A stretch of 64,000 nt of DNA, taken from positions 6,324,001 through 6,388,000 of the forward strand of contig JAHCVI010000001.1 of the NCBI GenBank assembly GCA_019096155.1. The letters are read 5' to 3'. This document shows positions 1-11,842 of the stretch, one piece after another. The notes under the pieces are model-generated. The model was not told the origin of the DNA, searched no databases, and worked only from the letters and a program-made list of their open reading frames with translations. Origin of the DNA: Staphylotrichum longicolle. Taxonomy: Eukaryota; Ascomycota; Sordariomycetes; Sordariales; Chaetomiaceae. A program made the position numbers and the translations under genes. Every line of letters begins with the position of its first letter. Positions within the stretch are counted from its first letter, which is position 1.

Positions 1-1
1 C

Positions 2-238
2 TACTACTACGCCCGCGACGCCAAGATGGCTCTCGCCTCGGCGCTGCTCAAGCACTACGCCGTCTCCAAGCTCGCGCCCACCCCGTGGTCCCTGACCGTC
101 GCCACGGGCATGACGCGCGACGAGCGCACCAAGCCCGTGTACGTCGACCCGGCGACCGGCACGCAGCCCGTCGTCTTCAACGTGTCGCACCAGGACGGCG
201 TCGTCGCGCTCATCGCCGTGGCCAACTACCCTTCCACC

Positions 239-269
<31 letters not shown>

Positions 270-871
270 GCCAACCCGGCGAACCGGGCGTCGACGTCGG
301 CGTCGACGTCGTCTGCACGTCGGAACGCCGCGCCCGCGACCGCGGCATGCTCGCCTCGGACGGCTGGCCCGCCTTCGTCGACATGCACGCCGACGTGCTC
401 GCGCCGGGCGAGACCCGCTACCTCAAGTATCGGGTCCTCGACGCCGTGCCGGACCTGGTACCCGGCGACAACCCCACCGACGAGCAGGTCAACGACGGGC
501 GGCTGCGGGCCTTCTACGCGCTGTGGGCGCTGCGCGAGGCCTACGTCAAGCTCACGGGCCACGCGCTGCTGGCGGACTGGCTGCGGGAGCTCGAGTTTCG
601 GGACTTCCGGCCGCCGCGGCCGACGGCCGGGTGGGGGGTGCCCGCGCGGGAGGAGGCGGGGGAGGTGGTCAAGGACACGGAGATTTGGTTCCAGGGGAGG
701 AGGGTGGAGGATGTCAACATGTGCCTGAGCGCGCTGGGGCCGGATTTCATGATTGCCACGGCTGTTAGGACACCGGGGAACAAGGAGGACGGGCTCGGGT
801 GGCAGCTGGGGCCGTACGAGGTGTTGTCGCTGGACGAGGTGCTGGACTTTGCGGAGGGCAGCCGGGTTTAG
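2..871 (+). CDS. 4'-phosphopantetheinyl transferase, 5'-truncated by window edge
   Basis: Transfers the phosphopantetheine arm of CoA to carrier-protein serines of fatty acid synthase, polyketide and peptide synthetases and alpha-aminoadipate reductase (known for the family). The frame is open to the left edge, so the N-terminus is missing; the ATG at 26 is probably internal. Visible motifs are FNVSHQDG, the magnesium-binding GVDVV block, and WALREAYVKLTG, the family's W-x-x-K/R-E-A-x-x-K signature. This order matches the Sfp/NpgA type. A Thr6-Asn5 run encoded by ACC/AAC repeats interrupts the loop before GVDVV. The stop codon is at 869-871 and no intron is seen in the visible part. In filamentous fungi a single broad-range enzyme of this kind (NpgA/PptA) usually serves both primary and secondary metabolism; whether this is that copy cannot be decided here. 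Confidence 0.93.
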
Positions 872-1093
872 GGTGACGACCTGCTGCAGGCGGCGGCTTG
901 TTGGTGGCAGAGCGCCGGGAGGAAAGGGGGTTGAGCGGAAAACAAGTAATACAAGGCAGCAATTTTCGGGAGTAGCTTTGTCTAACCTAACGATAGTAAA
1001 AGGGCGGGTTTCAAATGACCAGAAAAGGCTTTGGTCAGTCACAGTTGTATGCAATGATGCTGTCGTTCCGGGGCATCAGGAGACATCACGACG

Positions 1094-1125
<32 letters not shown>

Positions 1126-1290
1126 CCCCCCTATTCTTGCTTTTCGGGCGTACACACACCAGGGTCCAGAGCAGATGGTACCTCAACATAAAACATACGA
1201 ATTATGCAAACATGGTTCTGCGTTGATTGATCCGGGCAGACAAAATGGATCCCAAACCGGGAAGCAAAATGAATCAAAAGTATCAACCAT
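872..1290. other. intergenic, 3' flank of the PPTase gene
   Basis: No gene seen. It holds a (CAA)n microsatellite at about 1094-1124 and otherwise unremarkable sequence. Confidence 0.7.
1094..1124. repeat. (CAA)n microsatellite
   Basis: About ten uninterrupted CAA units in the probable 3' untranslated region of the PPTase gene. Similar CAA runs occur inside the thioesterase gene (17760-17790). Confidence 0.9.
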
Positions 1291-1364
1291 CTCCTCCGGG
1301 AAGGCTCGAACTTCCAACCTCCTGATTAACAGTCAGACGCGCTAGCCAATTGCGCCACAGAGGA
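1291..1364 (-). tRNA. tRNA-Asn (GTT), no intron
   Basis: On the minus strand the 74 bases fold as a complete cloverleaf. The acceptor stem TCCTCTG/CGGAGGA pairs in all seven positions (one G-T). The D arm contains GGCGCAATTGGCTAGCGC, the anticodon loop is CTGTTAA with anticodon GTT, and the T arm is GGAAG-TTCGAGC-CTTCC. The discriminator base is G. A TTTT run about 11 bases downstream (1276-1279 on the plus strand) can serve as the Pol III terminator. Confidence 0.95.
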
Positions 1365-2724
1365 TTAACGGCTGATGGACTGCTGCGGAGAAGTGCGGGT
1401 TCAAGAAACGAGGAGAAAGGGGTCTCGGCTCGGTTGTTTCGGAGCCGTCGTTGCATTGTTGTGGAGCCCGGATCCGCAAGGACAAAGATTGGAGATCTTG
1501 AAACGTCCGGAAGGGAACCCGAGCGTTCGTGTTAGTCAGGGTTGGGTATGTGAAGCGGAGGTAGGGGTTTGGAAAGGGGAATTGGGCTGCGGTTGGCTTC
1601 ACCATTGTCGAGCCACGCCAGAGTTGTTGTTCTCAAAAGGTGATCGGCGCGCCAATGAAGAGATGCCAGCTCGGCTGCATGAGTGAGACATTCGATCGGT
1701 TGATTTTGGCATCTTGGCGCCGAGATGGAGCAGCTCGCAGTTTCTTTGTGCTGGTTCGCAACAAACCCACCCGTTTCCAGGAAACCGTTTCCAACTCGGC
1801 AGTCCATATGCCGAAAACTGCGTCAACCATTCTGAAAGAGGCCAGCCAAGCCACAAACTTACGAGAATTTCTCATCATTCGCTGAGAGAGAGAGATGGAA
1901 ACGGAAGCATATCAGGACGGGATGACGTCGGCAGCACCTTCCACCTTTTGCAGGGCCACACTCGCCGGGTCCTCAGTGCGATCTGTGCTCTCTCTGTGGG
2001 GTCAAATAGCCGTGCGGCCATTGGCTGCTGAGCCGAAGCCAAGTGGTGGGCATGCGTCATCCAAGGGTCTCACGGCAATCGCGAGCCCCACACCGGCTTT
2101 GTTCGACACCCTCTGCCACTTCAGCTGGAGTTTGTGGGCAAGCTCGATCCGAGGTGCAGTCGACCTAATTGATGATGGAGGCGTTGGGCATCCGCACTGA
2201 CGACGTAATTATGGCTGGAGAATGGTGGCTGTTCCTTTATTCACCTGACCCTGACCTGGCTTCGACTGCGCCCTCAAAACGGTGACTTGTTTCTCCCTCT
2301 TCGACATCACCGTGGCATGCTCTCCCACTTCTCTCAGCTTCTAACGTCAAACCACCTGCACCTTCCCGGTTAGGGTCACACCTGAATATTGTCCCATCCT
2401 ATGAGCTTTTCGGGACTGGAGAACGTCACCATACCACGCTGAGACTTCTCCGGGCACACATCAGTCCCCCACAAGATCACTTTCATACCTCTCTCTACCT
2501 ACCTCTCCGGGTGAAACCAGAGTTCGACTTGTAATTCGGCGCGGACCGCGGCCACTGTAATAAGGCAACGACTTGAAAGTTTGGCACTGACCCCGAAAAA
2601 ACAAACCTGCCCACACCTCCAAGTCGGTTGTCGCATCGAGCGCATACCCAAGTGGTCGGGACGAACAGCTCCCTGACCCAACCACTTCCACCCCTTGATC
2701 AAACCACAGAATTAGCATCCCAAG
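1365..2724. other. intergenic, upstream of the SUR7-like gene
   Basis: No gene supported. Short open frames overlap one another on both strands without recognisable domains. The last 250 bases become pyrimidine-rich, as expected for the promoter and 5' UTR of the downstream gene. Confidence 0.6.
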
Positions 2725-3635
2725 ATGGCGAGATGTACGTCTCTAACTCTCTTCACCTCTCACCCACTCCCCACAGACTAACAACTCCCCACAGCCATCC
2801 TCGCCCCCATCGGGCTCATCCTCCTCGCGGGCTCCCTCCTCCTCCTCTGGTTCGTCATCCTCTCAGGCGTCACCCGCACCTCGCCTCTCCGCCAAACCTA
2901 CTTCCTCCGCGCCGACACCGCCGGCATCCAGGGCGCCCGTGCCGTCTCGCAATGGACCTACTTCCAAGTTTGCGGCCTCGACAACACCGACTGCGGCCCC
3001 GCCCGTCCCGCTCTCCCCCTGGGCGACGCCTGGGCGAGCAACGCGCAGGGTGCCCCGCCTGAGCTGATCGGCAGCCACGGCGGCGACACGACCAGCACCA
3101 GCTACTGGTACATGTGGCGCTTCGGCTGGGTCTTCTTCCTGATCGCTCTCTTCTTTGAGGTGCTGGCCTTCTTCGCCGGGTTCCTGGCGCTCTGCAGCCG
3201 CCTCGGCTCCATGTTTACCGGCCTGCTCTCGCTCGTTGCGCTCGTGTTCCTGACTGTGGCGGTCTCGTTGATGACGTATGTGTGCCTTACTTACATACCC
3301 CTATTCCGTTCCCAGGCCCGCTCCCAAATTCAAATCTTGAGACTGGACAAGAGAAGCTGACAATGGAATCCCGCAGTGCGACCTTCGTCAAGATGCGCAA
3401 CGTCTTCACCAGCGAGGGCCGTTCCGCCCAAGTGGGATCCTATGCGTTCGGCTTCAGCTGGGGCTCCTGGGCGGCGCTGCTGATCAGCACCATCCTCTTC
3501 TGCCTCGCCCGGCGCAAGCGCAGGGACGACCGCGCCGTGGTGAACTCGGCTCCGCGCCGGGGCTGGCCGTGGGGGAGGCGCACCAACAGCCGGAGGTCGT
3601 ATGACGGGCGCCGGGTCAAGGAAGAGTACGCCTAA
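2725..3635 (+). CDS. SUR7/PalI family plasma-membrane protein
   Basis: Exons 2725-2734, 2795-3275 and 3377-3635 give a 249-residue protein beginning MARSILAPIGL. Intron 1 starts GTACGT and ends after an ACTAAC branch; intron 2 starts GTATGT. Four hydrophobic segments are visible (about residues 5-26, 115-140, 143-163, 195-215). Between the first two lies an extracellular loop with the family's W-x-x-x-x-x-C-G-x...C arrangement (WTYFQVCGLDNTDC). The tail is short, basic and Arg-rich. Members of this family localise to eisosome/MCC domains or act as pH-signalling and cell-fusion membrane proteins in yeasts and moulds. The exact subfamily is not clear from sequence alone. The tiny first exon (ten bases) would be missed by a simple frame scan. 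Confidence 0.85.
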
Positions 3636-4716
3636 TTAGCATGGGGTAATGTAGGAGGGTAACGTAATGTGTAAAGAACGAGAACAAGATGGAAGACGGA
3701 ACTGGTACGGGCTACGAGCGTATGGGTAATGAGAGGATATGAGTGATGAGATGGAGCGGACAGCCCGCAGAACGGCAAAGATTGCAACAACTCGGCGCAA
3801 GCTAACCTCTTTTTTAACTATTTAATGACACCAACTTCACACTTTAATACTCACCTGACGGACTTTGTTCGAGGTCCCCACAATCGCATAGAACCCATTT
3901 TACTGTACTAACAATCTCGAGCTTTCTCTACACTCTCTAACAATGAAAGCGGCATCATCTCATCCCATTCTCTTTGCAGACAGACCCAGTCTTAAAAACA
4001 CAAGCAAGCAATCCCACCTGCTTTTCCTGCAGTTCTGTTTGGACAGGCCACATATGGATAACACCCACCCCCCATTGAAAACGAGGCAATCCTATCAAGC
4101 GAGATGCGAGCAGAGACCCGAAACCAAAGAGCATGCCTCCTAAAAGCATAACAGTGACAGGCGAGCAAAAACGGAGATAAGAGAAGGCGGGAGGGAGGCG
4201 AGGGAGGAAGTTGACCCCCGTTTTGGTTCCACGGTCCTGTCCCAAATCAACCCAGGACAAAAAAGAAGACAACATCTTTGGAAGTGTGTCAAGACCACAA
4301 CGATTCGTTCGTTTCTTGCTCTCTTCAACAAAGGGCAATGCAATGCGAATGCGAATGCGAATGCAAATGCGAAGGCAATGAATGTAAGGGCGATCATCCG
4401 CCAGGAACAACCGCCTGGCCCGACCGAACCGGACCGAACCGGCTCATCGGACCTGTGCCATTTGCATGGAAACCCTCCCCGACACCCATCGAAGGGAAAA
4501 GGGGGGAAGGCCAGAAAATATGTAAACACATCTCAAGAAACGAACAAGACGTCACCCCTCGCCACCACTCCCCGAAACCCGTTTAGTAACATACTAGTAT
4601 CTACCCATTTCAAACCGCCCGCCCCAACCAGAACGACGAGAGAAAAAAAGAAACATGCCCCAATCCCAGACCACCCCAACCAAGAGAGAGAGAAGAGAGG
4701 AGGGGAAAGAAAGGTA
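3636..4716. other. intergenic between convergent genes
   Basis: 3' flanks of the SUR7-like gene and pbs2. Contains a degenerate hexamer tract (GCGAAT units, about 4336-4374). No coding signal beyond read-through of the pbs2 tail. Confidence 0.6.
4336..4374. repeat. degenerate GCGAAT hexamer tract
   Basis: Three clean GCGAAT units flanked by GCAATG/GCAAAT variants, in the non-coding 3' flank between two convergent genes. Confidence 0.8.
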
Positions 4717-6777
4717 TCAATACGGCCCGCCAGCGGACTCGCGACGGGGCTGACCGTGTCCAGCGGCGCGGCATGCAGCGCGGGCTTCTTGACCCCGACG
4801 CCGCCCTCCCCGGCCCCGCTCTTTTTCCTCTCCAGCACGCCCTTGACCCACTCGGCCACGTCGTAATCCCCTCGGCGACCTGGCCGGACGGGTTGTTGAG
4901 GTTGAGCGCGCCCGTGGCGTCGGCCAGCGCGTCGCCGGCGGCGGCCTCCTCGGCCTCGGCGTCCTCGGCGATGGTCTCGGGCTTGCCCAGCGCCTTGATC
5001 CACGGGTGCGCGAGCAGCATCGGTACGTGTGGCGCTTGTGCGGGTTCTTGTTGAGGCAGGAGCGGACGAAGTCTTGGGCCTGGGCGGAGTAGCCCTCTGA
5101 GGGGAGGTCTGGCGGATCGCCTTCTACGATGGCCTGCAAGAAGGGGGAGAGGGGTTAGTATTCGTGTCTTGACGAGAGGCTAAAGGGGGGGAAACGTACG
5201 CTCAGCTGGCTGAAGATGGTGCTCGACACCTCGGGTGGGTACGGATACCGCCCCATGGCGCACTCGATGATGGTCAGCCCCAGACTCCAAATGTCGCTCT
5301 GCACGTTGTAGGTGCCGTCGGCGGCGCCCGCGGCGCCCGCGGCCAGCGCGCCGCCGCTGATGCGCTCGGGCGCCATGTAGCTCTGGCAGCCGATGTTGGT
5401 CTTGGCGATGCTCGCCACCAGGTTGCCCGACACGCCAAAGTCGCAGATCTTGACCTGCCCGTTGGTGTTGACGAGGATGTTGGTCGGCTTGACGTCGCGG
5501 TGGATGATGTTGTGGTCGTCCTTGAGCGTCTTGAGCCCGACGATGGTCGCGAACGTGATCTTGCGCAGCACATTCTCGGGGATGCCGCCCCCGTACAGCT
5601 TGTCGATACTGCCGCCGTCCATGTACTCGATGCACATGTAGACGGCGCCCTCTTGGTAAAACGCGCCGTAGAAGTCGATGATGTAGGGCGAGACGCACTC
5701 GTGCAGGATGACGAGCTCCTTGAGGATGGTCGTGAACTTGGCTTCATCGAGCTCGAGCCGGATCTCCTTCATCGCCATGACTACCCCTGACGTCTTTGCG
5801 CCGCCAGCTAATGTGTCTTCGGGCAGGTCGTCGCTCTCGGAGGAGGATTGCCAGGCAAGGGATGGCTTGAACTTGCTCAGCCCCTGGCCGAACCGTGGTA
5901 CCTTTGGCCGCGCATGCCTGACCTTGTACACTGTTCCGTAGTTGCCCTTGCCCAGCTCGTCGAGAACCTCGATCTCGTCGAGCGAGATGGAGAAGGTCTG
6001 GCCGTTGGCAAAGTTGACCCCTGTCCGTGTAATGGTCGCCGCACCCTCAAACGTGATCCAGCCCTTGTCCGCATCGATATAGTTCTTGAAATCGCTGAGC
6101 TTGGAGCCCCGCCCTTCCCCGTTCACCGACGGCTGTTGCGCCGCGTCGTTACCGAGATCTTGCAGTTTTGGTGTTGCAGCAGGTGACGGACTCGCGCCCC
6201 CCGGGAGGTTTCCCAGCTTCATGGCCCTTCGTTCACTCAGACTCGGAGCTTTCCTCACTGCTGGTACCGCCGGGGCGGACTTTGTAAACCCCGGAGGCAT
6301 GGGCCGGGTCATGTGCCCTGGCAGCTTGAGGTTTGCCGGCATCCCCCCCATAAGCCCACCGCCTCCGGGACCCCCCATGCCCATGTTCAAGCTCATGTTC
6401 ATGCTCGCGGCCGAGCTGGCGGCCTGGGCGGCCATGTTCATGCGCTGTTGTTGCAGGGCTCGTGCTTTTTGCATGATGTCGGACGGCAGGCTGTTGGCAC
6501 TCGGCGTCGGCCGCCTTGCGGTGTTTAACAGCCCGGTGACACTCGAGGTCGGGCTCATGGTGGAGTTTTGGGGATCGGAGGCTGTCCGGAGGGAGGGTAT
6601 CCGGCGGGGCAGATCGCTCGGCGAGTAGCTGGGCTGTGCATCGGAGCTCGAGCTTGGCGGGTCGAGGGGGGTGCTCGCCTCGGACGAGTCGTCAAGGGAG
6701 ATGGGCGAGCCGGGATCGCTCGGGGGGTACTCGTTCGCCGGGGTGACCGGTTCGGAGCTGTCGGCGTAGCCAGCCAT
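4717..6777 (-). CDS. pbs2: HOG-pathway MAP kinase kinase Pbs2/OS-5, C-terminal frame broken
   Basis: MAPKK that phosphorylates the Hog1 MAP kinase in osmotic and fungicide stress signalling. Exon 1 (6777-5200) encodes 526 residues: a Ser/Pro-rich N-terminus, then the kinase domain with P-loop LGKGNYGTV (275-283), catalytic K337, HRD (426-428), DFG (446-448) and activation loop S456-I-A-K-T460, whose S-x-x-x-T spacing is that of a MAPKK and whose IAKTNIGCQSYMAPE context is typical of Pbs2. A 66-base intron (5134-5199, TACTAAC branch) leads to exon 2, which begins AIVEGDPPDLPSEGY. Exon 2 then needs three frames. A base is missing near 5021 (before MLLAHPWIKALG) and another at the G run 4868-4871 (before YDVAEWVKGVLERKK). 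The true stop is uncertain: the three frames end at 4717, 4610 and 4533. A roughly 40-residue insert between beta-strands 2 and 3 (289-330) is in frame and codes without stops. Confidence 0.93.
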
Positions 6778-9700
6778 TGTGCAAGCAGGCGCAGTGAGGG
6801 ACGAAGTGAGGCGAGGGGGAGGGGATGTTGTACGGGTGCGTGAGGTCTGGCTCTACCGGGCGCCCAACATGTGTCGTCCTTTTAGACAGTGTTGCAGCTG
6901 AGGGGATCGCTGGCCGGGTTTTTTTGTCTGGCGGTCGGGGTCTTGCGAAAACCAAGGCACTGGCTCTTGCGTCGAGCCGAGCCGCTTTGGGTGGACACGA
7001 CGGCCGAGTCGGGGCCAGCGCAACCGTTCCAAGGCAGGACGGGATGGGGGCCTTGTTGGTGGCACGCCGGGCTGCACTGGTCTTGGTGGGGCTTTTAGAC
7101 CTTTTGGGGGGTCGGTCGTTGGCAGACACGACGGACTAAGAAAAGCCAATTCTGCTGAAGGGGCAAGTTGCCCTTGATAATAAAAAATCTACCGCCGCCG
7201 ACAGCCGCTGCTGAAGAGGCTAGGGACAGTGTAGCAGCCCGGGACGGGGATTGGGCCGGAAGCGGGATCGAGATCTCGAAAGCGGCTCCAGGTCGGCCTG
7301 TGCGGGCAACTGAGCTTTGGTCCCCCAGCGGTACGTCCCTGTGAAAAGGTCGCCTTGATTGGCTGCTGCACTTCGGATGGAGCTCCAGAGAGGGGAGCGG
7401 CGGGCTCTCAATCAGTCCACGCAGGCGAAACCCAGACTCGTTACTGGTCGAGCAAAACACTGGTCGGCGAGTCCGTTCACAGCCGAGGCCTGTTCCTGAG
7501 AGCTTTTGAGAGGGCGTTTTGGTGTCAGGAAGTCGGGCTCAGTCGCGCTCAGTCGGGGAAAGACACTTCTAGAAAATACCAGCGCTCAAGAGAGACTGCG
7601 GGAGCAACGTACGGAGTATGGCTCCTCCCCATTCAACCCATTTTGTAGCGTCGCACCGGCAGGGGAAAAAGCTCCGGTTTTCAAAGAAGCCCCTCCATTT
7701 GGAGCTCTGGTGCCAAGGATGCAGCACGCTCACACGCTCTCGCGTGTTACGGAACCAGGGGCGACGGGGTGCGGTGGCAGTGGGGCGCGGCCACGAACCC
7801 CGCCATTGAGGGGGTGTCCTGCGATCCGCTGCTGGGCATTGGAGAGGGGGAGAGGGGGATTGGGGGGGGAACATGCCCAAACGAGAAAGTGCACTGATTA
7901 CGCAGAGAATTGTTACTTATGGGATATGCATGCTTTTGGAGCATGTCAGTCGTGGGCGGCTGGTGATATTCGTTCGCTTGGGGTGTTGAACCGGTTTGGC
8001 GGTCTCAGAGCAAGGCAAGTGTCCCAGGCAGCTGCAGCGAGGCAGGATGACGTCGGTTTGCGTGCGCAGGCCCCACGCTTGGCTGCAATGGAACCTCTCA
8101 GAGCCCAGGGCGATCTTCGCCGCAACACACCCCAAAGCTGCCGTGAAGACGACGTCTCTGTGCCGCTGCGATCCTGGTTGGGCGATTGTTCTGAGTGCGG
8201 GTTGTGAGGATGCGAAAAATCAGGTTCCCCATGTTTTGGCGCTGTTTCTGAAACGGATTTCAGCACGCGGTGGGCTGATCGACTGGGTCGAGGAAATCAG
8301 CGATCTGCGATGAACCCCGTCGCGGCTCGTCGGCGATCGCTCGAAGGAGGCAGCCGATGCAGCCCAACACCAAACCCATCGAAGGCACTCCGGATACTGA
8401 CCCGAAATGCCCTATCGGCCATTTGTCACGCCCACGAAAGGACGCGTACAGCTTCGCTCCTCTAGAGAGGGGGTTACGACGCCCTGTGAAGACATCTCGG
8501 GGTAGATTGACTGAAATTGACCACTCACTGGGTTTCTCTCTCCAAACCGGCACTCGGAGTGGCAAGACAACCCCACGAGACACCCATGGCTAGCTGGCCA
8601 GAATGGAGCATGTGCGAGTCGTTGCAGTGTGGCTGTGCATGTGGCGTTCAAGGCTCTTTCGCCACAGCCGGTTTCTCAATTTCTCCGTCCCAAGGCCGAC
8701 TTTGGCCCTCTTGGCTCCTTGGCTCCCTGGCTGGGCTGTCCCTAAGCGGCAGGTTTGTCAATGTTGTTATCAATGGTGATGGGAGTGTCCTTGGAGATGT
8801 TCTGGTTGCCTTGGCGCTCATGTCGCACACATCGACAAAGAGCCCTTCAATGGCGTGTCACCACTCTCCAATCTGCAATTGGTGCCATAGCTGACTTTGA
8901 TCCGGACTTGATTCAGATGTCTGCATTGAGGGCGCTGTGTTGTGGACTGTGCATCGAATTGCGTCAAGAGCAGCCAACCAGAGGCCGAGCTAGAAACACG
9001 TTCTGATAGTGTATCGACGCCTTTCATGTCGAGTTTCGGACATGAGTCTGTGTCGGCTGGGAAAACTGAGCATCTCTAGAAAGGATAAACCTTCAGTTTT
9101 GAGATTTTTCAGGGTTACGACTGCTGAACTGGCTCAGACTGGGTCAACTTTTATATGTGCTGATCATCGATTTCAAGAAGCCCGCGTTGCCTGTCAAAGC
9201 TGCGTTCTGTCAAGGGGACGCTGTGGATCTCCCGCGGTCTTGGCGGGTACTGTGGCCAACGTCATCGGTACCATCGGTGCTGCACGTTTCGGGATGCGCA
9301 GCGATGCCAGGCGCTTGGCGGTTCTCTTGGCGACCCTTAGCATCCGCCAAGCCGAAACAGCCAAGGCACAGAAACCAGGGTCAATTATTAACACGCAACT
9401 CGTGGTTCCTGCGTCACCGTCATGCAGCAGAAAGTACTGCGCTAACAAATCGCGACTTCAGCTGCGCCTGGTGTTGGCCGTGGCTGATTTCTTATCACCC
9501 AAGACAAGATGGAGCCAAAGGTGTCATTGAAGGCCGCCAGCGATGGCGTTCTTATCTTGTTTCGTCTTCCCTCATGCAAGGTCGGAAGATCATCCCAACC
9601 ATCATCTACCCGTACATACCTTACATAAAATTGCTTGCTGAGGGCATCGCCAACCGTCCCTGTCCTTTGTTCCTTGGGTCGTCTTGCGCGTCAAAGCGGC

Positions 9701-9941
9701 CAGCTTCCACCTTCCACCCTTTCAGCACGGAGCGCTTCCGGGACAGGACTCCACCCATCCTTCCCGTGTCTCAGATCCAAAGCTCAGCCAAGGCCCGACA
9801 TTACCGCATTGCGCCGCAATTGCAACATCAAGTACACCTCGAGCTTCGTCTCTCGCCCTCGCCACTCCTCCCGGCTTCACACTCGCCCAACCTCACCCCT
9901 AGATTGCGGAGCAGCAGCAACAACAGCAATAGGGACGCTTG
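6778..9941. other. 3.2 kb intergenic region between divergent genes
   Basis: Separates pbs2 (-) from the transporter gene (+). Open frames up to 233 codons exist but none shows a domain, a biased composition or splice-linked continuation. Probably promoter and 5' UTR sequence for both genes; no element identified. Confidence 0.55.
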
Positions 9942-11842
9942 ATGGGTTTCCTCGACATCCGCGCGCCGACGTCCTTGCGGCTGGCGATGTCTGCCGCCGG
10001 CGAGGCATGGGATCCAGCATCGATAACGGCGCCTTCGCCCTTTGTCATATTCAAGAAGCAGCAGCAACCCCACGAGTCGCACCCGTCCATCGACAACCTC
10101 GTGCTTCTCGTCTTTGGCGCAGTGTTGGAAGTCGTCTGCGTCAGCCTGCCCGGTTACATCATTGCGCGGCTGGGTCACTTTGATGCCGACAAGCAGAAGT
10201 TCTTGGCCAACCTCAATGTTATGCTTTTTACGCCATGCCTGAGTAGGTTGCCACTGCCTGGTTAGATAGTTGTCGGTACTGACAGCCGCATAGTCTTCAC
10301 CAAGCTCGCATCGCAGTTGAACGCCGACAAGCTCATCGAACTCGGCATCATCCCCATCATCTTCGTCATCCAGACATTCGTCTCGTACATCGTCTCCCGA
10401 GTCATCGCACGATGCTTCGGCTTCAACCGGCGGGCCTCCAACTTCGTCACGGCCATGGGCGTGTTTGGCAATTCCAACTCGCTTCCCATCTCTCTGGTCA
10501 TCTCGCTCTCGCAGACATTGAAAGGGCTGCACTGGGACAGGATACCGGGGGACAATGACGACGAGGTTGCCGCGCGCGGCATTCTGTACCTGCTGGTTTT
10601 CCAGCAGCTCGGCCAGCTGGTCAGATGGAGCTGGGGATACCACGTGCTGCTGGCGCCCAAGTCCAAGTACCCCGAGTACGCAGACGAAACGGCCGAGGAA
10701 GGCCGCTACCAGGGCGAGGATGCACAAGATGAGGCAGAGACCCAGGGACTACTCGAGGGTGTCGATATCCTCCAAGAGATCGAGGAGTCCGAGCACCACC
10801 GCCCTTCGAGCCCGACACATACCGACGACTCGCGGGTCTACGAGCCCGCTGGCCGGACGCCTGTGGGCGGCTCCTCACGGGCATCGCCCCACGACTCGGA
10901 GGACGAGGAGCATGGTGCGCCATGGAAGGCGGCGGCGGCCGGAAAGCCGTACGGCAAGGGTCTTGCTCCCAACGGCAGCCTCGAGGACCAGGAAGGACTC
11001 GACAGGATCCTGTCCTTCCCGCGCATCCGCAGCACCGAGGAGTTTGAGGCCCCCCCAGGCATCAAAGGGCTACCCCATGCGTGTGAGGCGCTTCCTGAGA
11101 AGGACGGAGCTCCGGGTCTGGAATGCGCTCTGCACCACCGGCCGGCGCGCCTACGCCTCCCTCCGCAGCCCATCCAAACCGCGCTCACCACGCTCAACCG
11201 CGTCTGGCAGCGCATCTACAACTTCCTCTGGGACTTTATGAACCCGCCCCTCTGGGCGATGCTCATCGCCGTCTTCATCGCCTCGGTTCCCGACCTGCAG
11301 TCCCTCTTCTTCCGCGAGGGGTCCTTCCTCAAGACCTCGGTCACCTCGGCCATCTCGTCCTCGGCGGGCGTGGCCGTGCCGCTCATCCTGGTCGTGCTCG
11401 GCGCCAACCTGGCGCGCAACACGCAGGTCAGCGACGCCGACGTCGAACCCGAGGAGAAGGAGGTCGGCACGCGCCTGCTCGTCGCCTCGCTCGTCAGCCG
11501 CATGCTGCTGCCCACGCTCATCATGGCGCCCATCCTGGCCCTGTTCGCCAAGTACGTGCCCGTCAGCATCCTCGACGACCCCATCTTTGTCATCGTCTGC
11601 TTCCTCCTCACGGGCGCGCCCAGCGCGCTGCAGCTGGCGCAGATTTGCCAGATCAACAATGTGTACGAGGGCGTCATGGGCAAGATTCTGTTTCAGAGTT
11701 ATGTCATTTGGTGAGTCCCCCCTTCTGTGATTCCACGAAAAGTTGTTCGATGAGAGGTTTTTTACTAACTGGGAAAAGGATCTTGCCGTCGACCTTGATA
11801 CTGGTGCTGTGCGCGATGGAGGTGGTGGAGTGGGCCAAGTGA
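9942..11842 (+). CDS. auxin efflux carrier (AEC/PIN-like) membrane transporter
   Basis: Exons 9942-10242, 10294-11710 and 11779-11842 encode 593 residues. Both introns have good signals (GTAGGT...CATAG; GTGAGT...ACTAAC...AAAAG) and join in frame as MLFTPCL-IFTKLASQLNADKL and SYVIW-ILPSTLILVLCAMEVVEWAK. Hydrophobic helices occur at both ends (about residues 45-210 and 420-590). Between them is a hydrophilic, acidic and Ser-rich loop of about 190 residues. The N-terminal part carries MGVFGNSNSLPISLV, the conserved N-x-x-x-L-P region of the family. Fungal members resemble S. pombe/S. cerevisiae AEC-family proteins of the ER; substrates are largely unknown. An alternative start at 9987 (MSAAGEAWDPAS) would shorten the N-terminus by 15 residues. 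Confidence 0.88.

Noticed and set aside
9009..9942. Candidate genes in the region upstream of the transporter
   Set aside because: Two overlapping frames of 173 and 261 codons without domains; better explained as promoter and 5' UTR.
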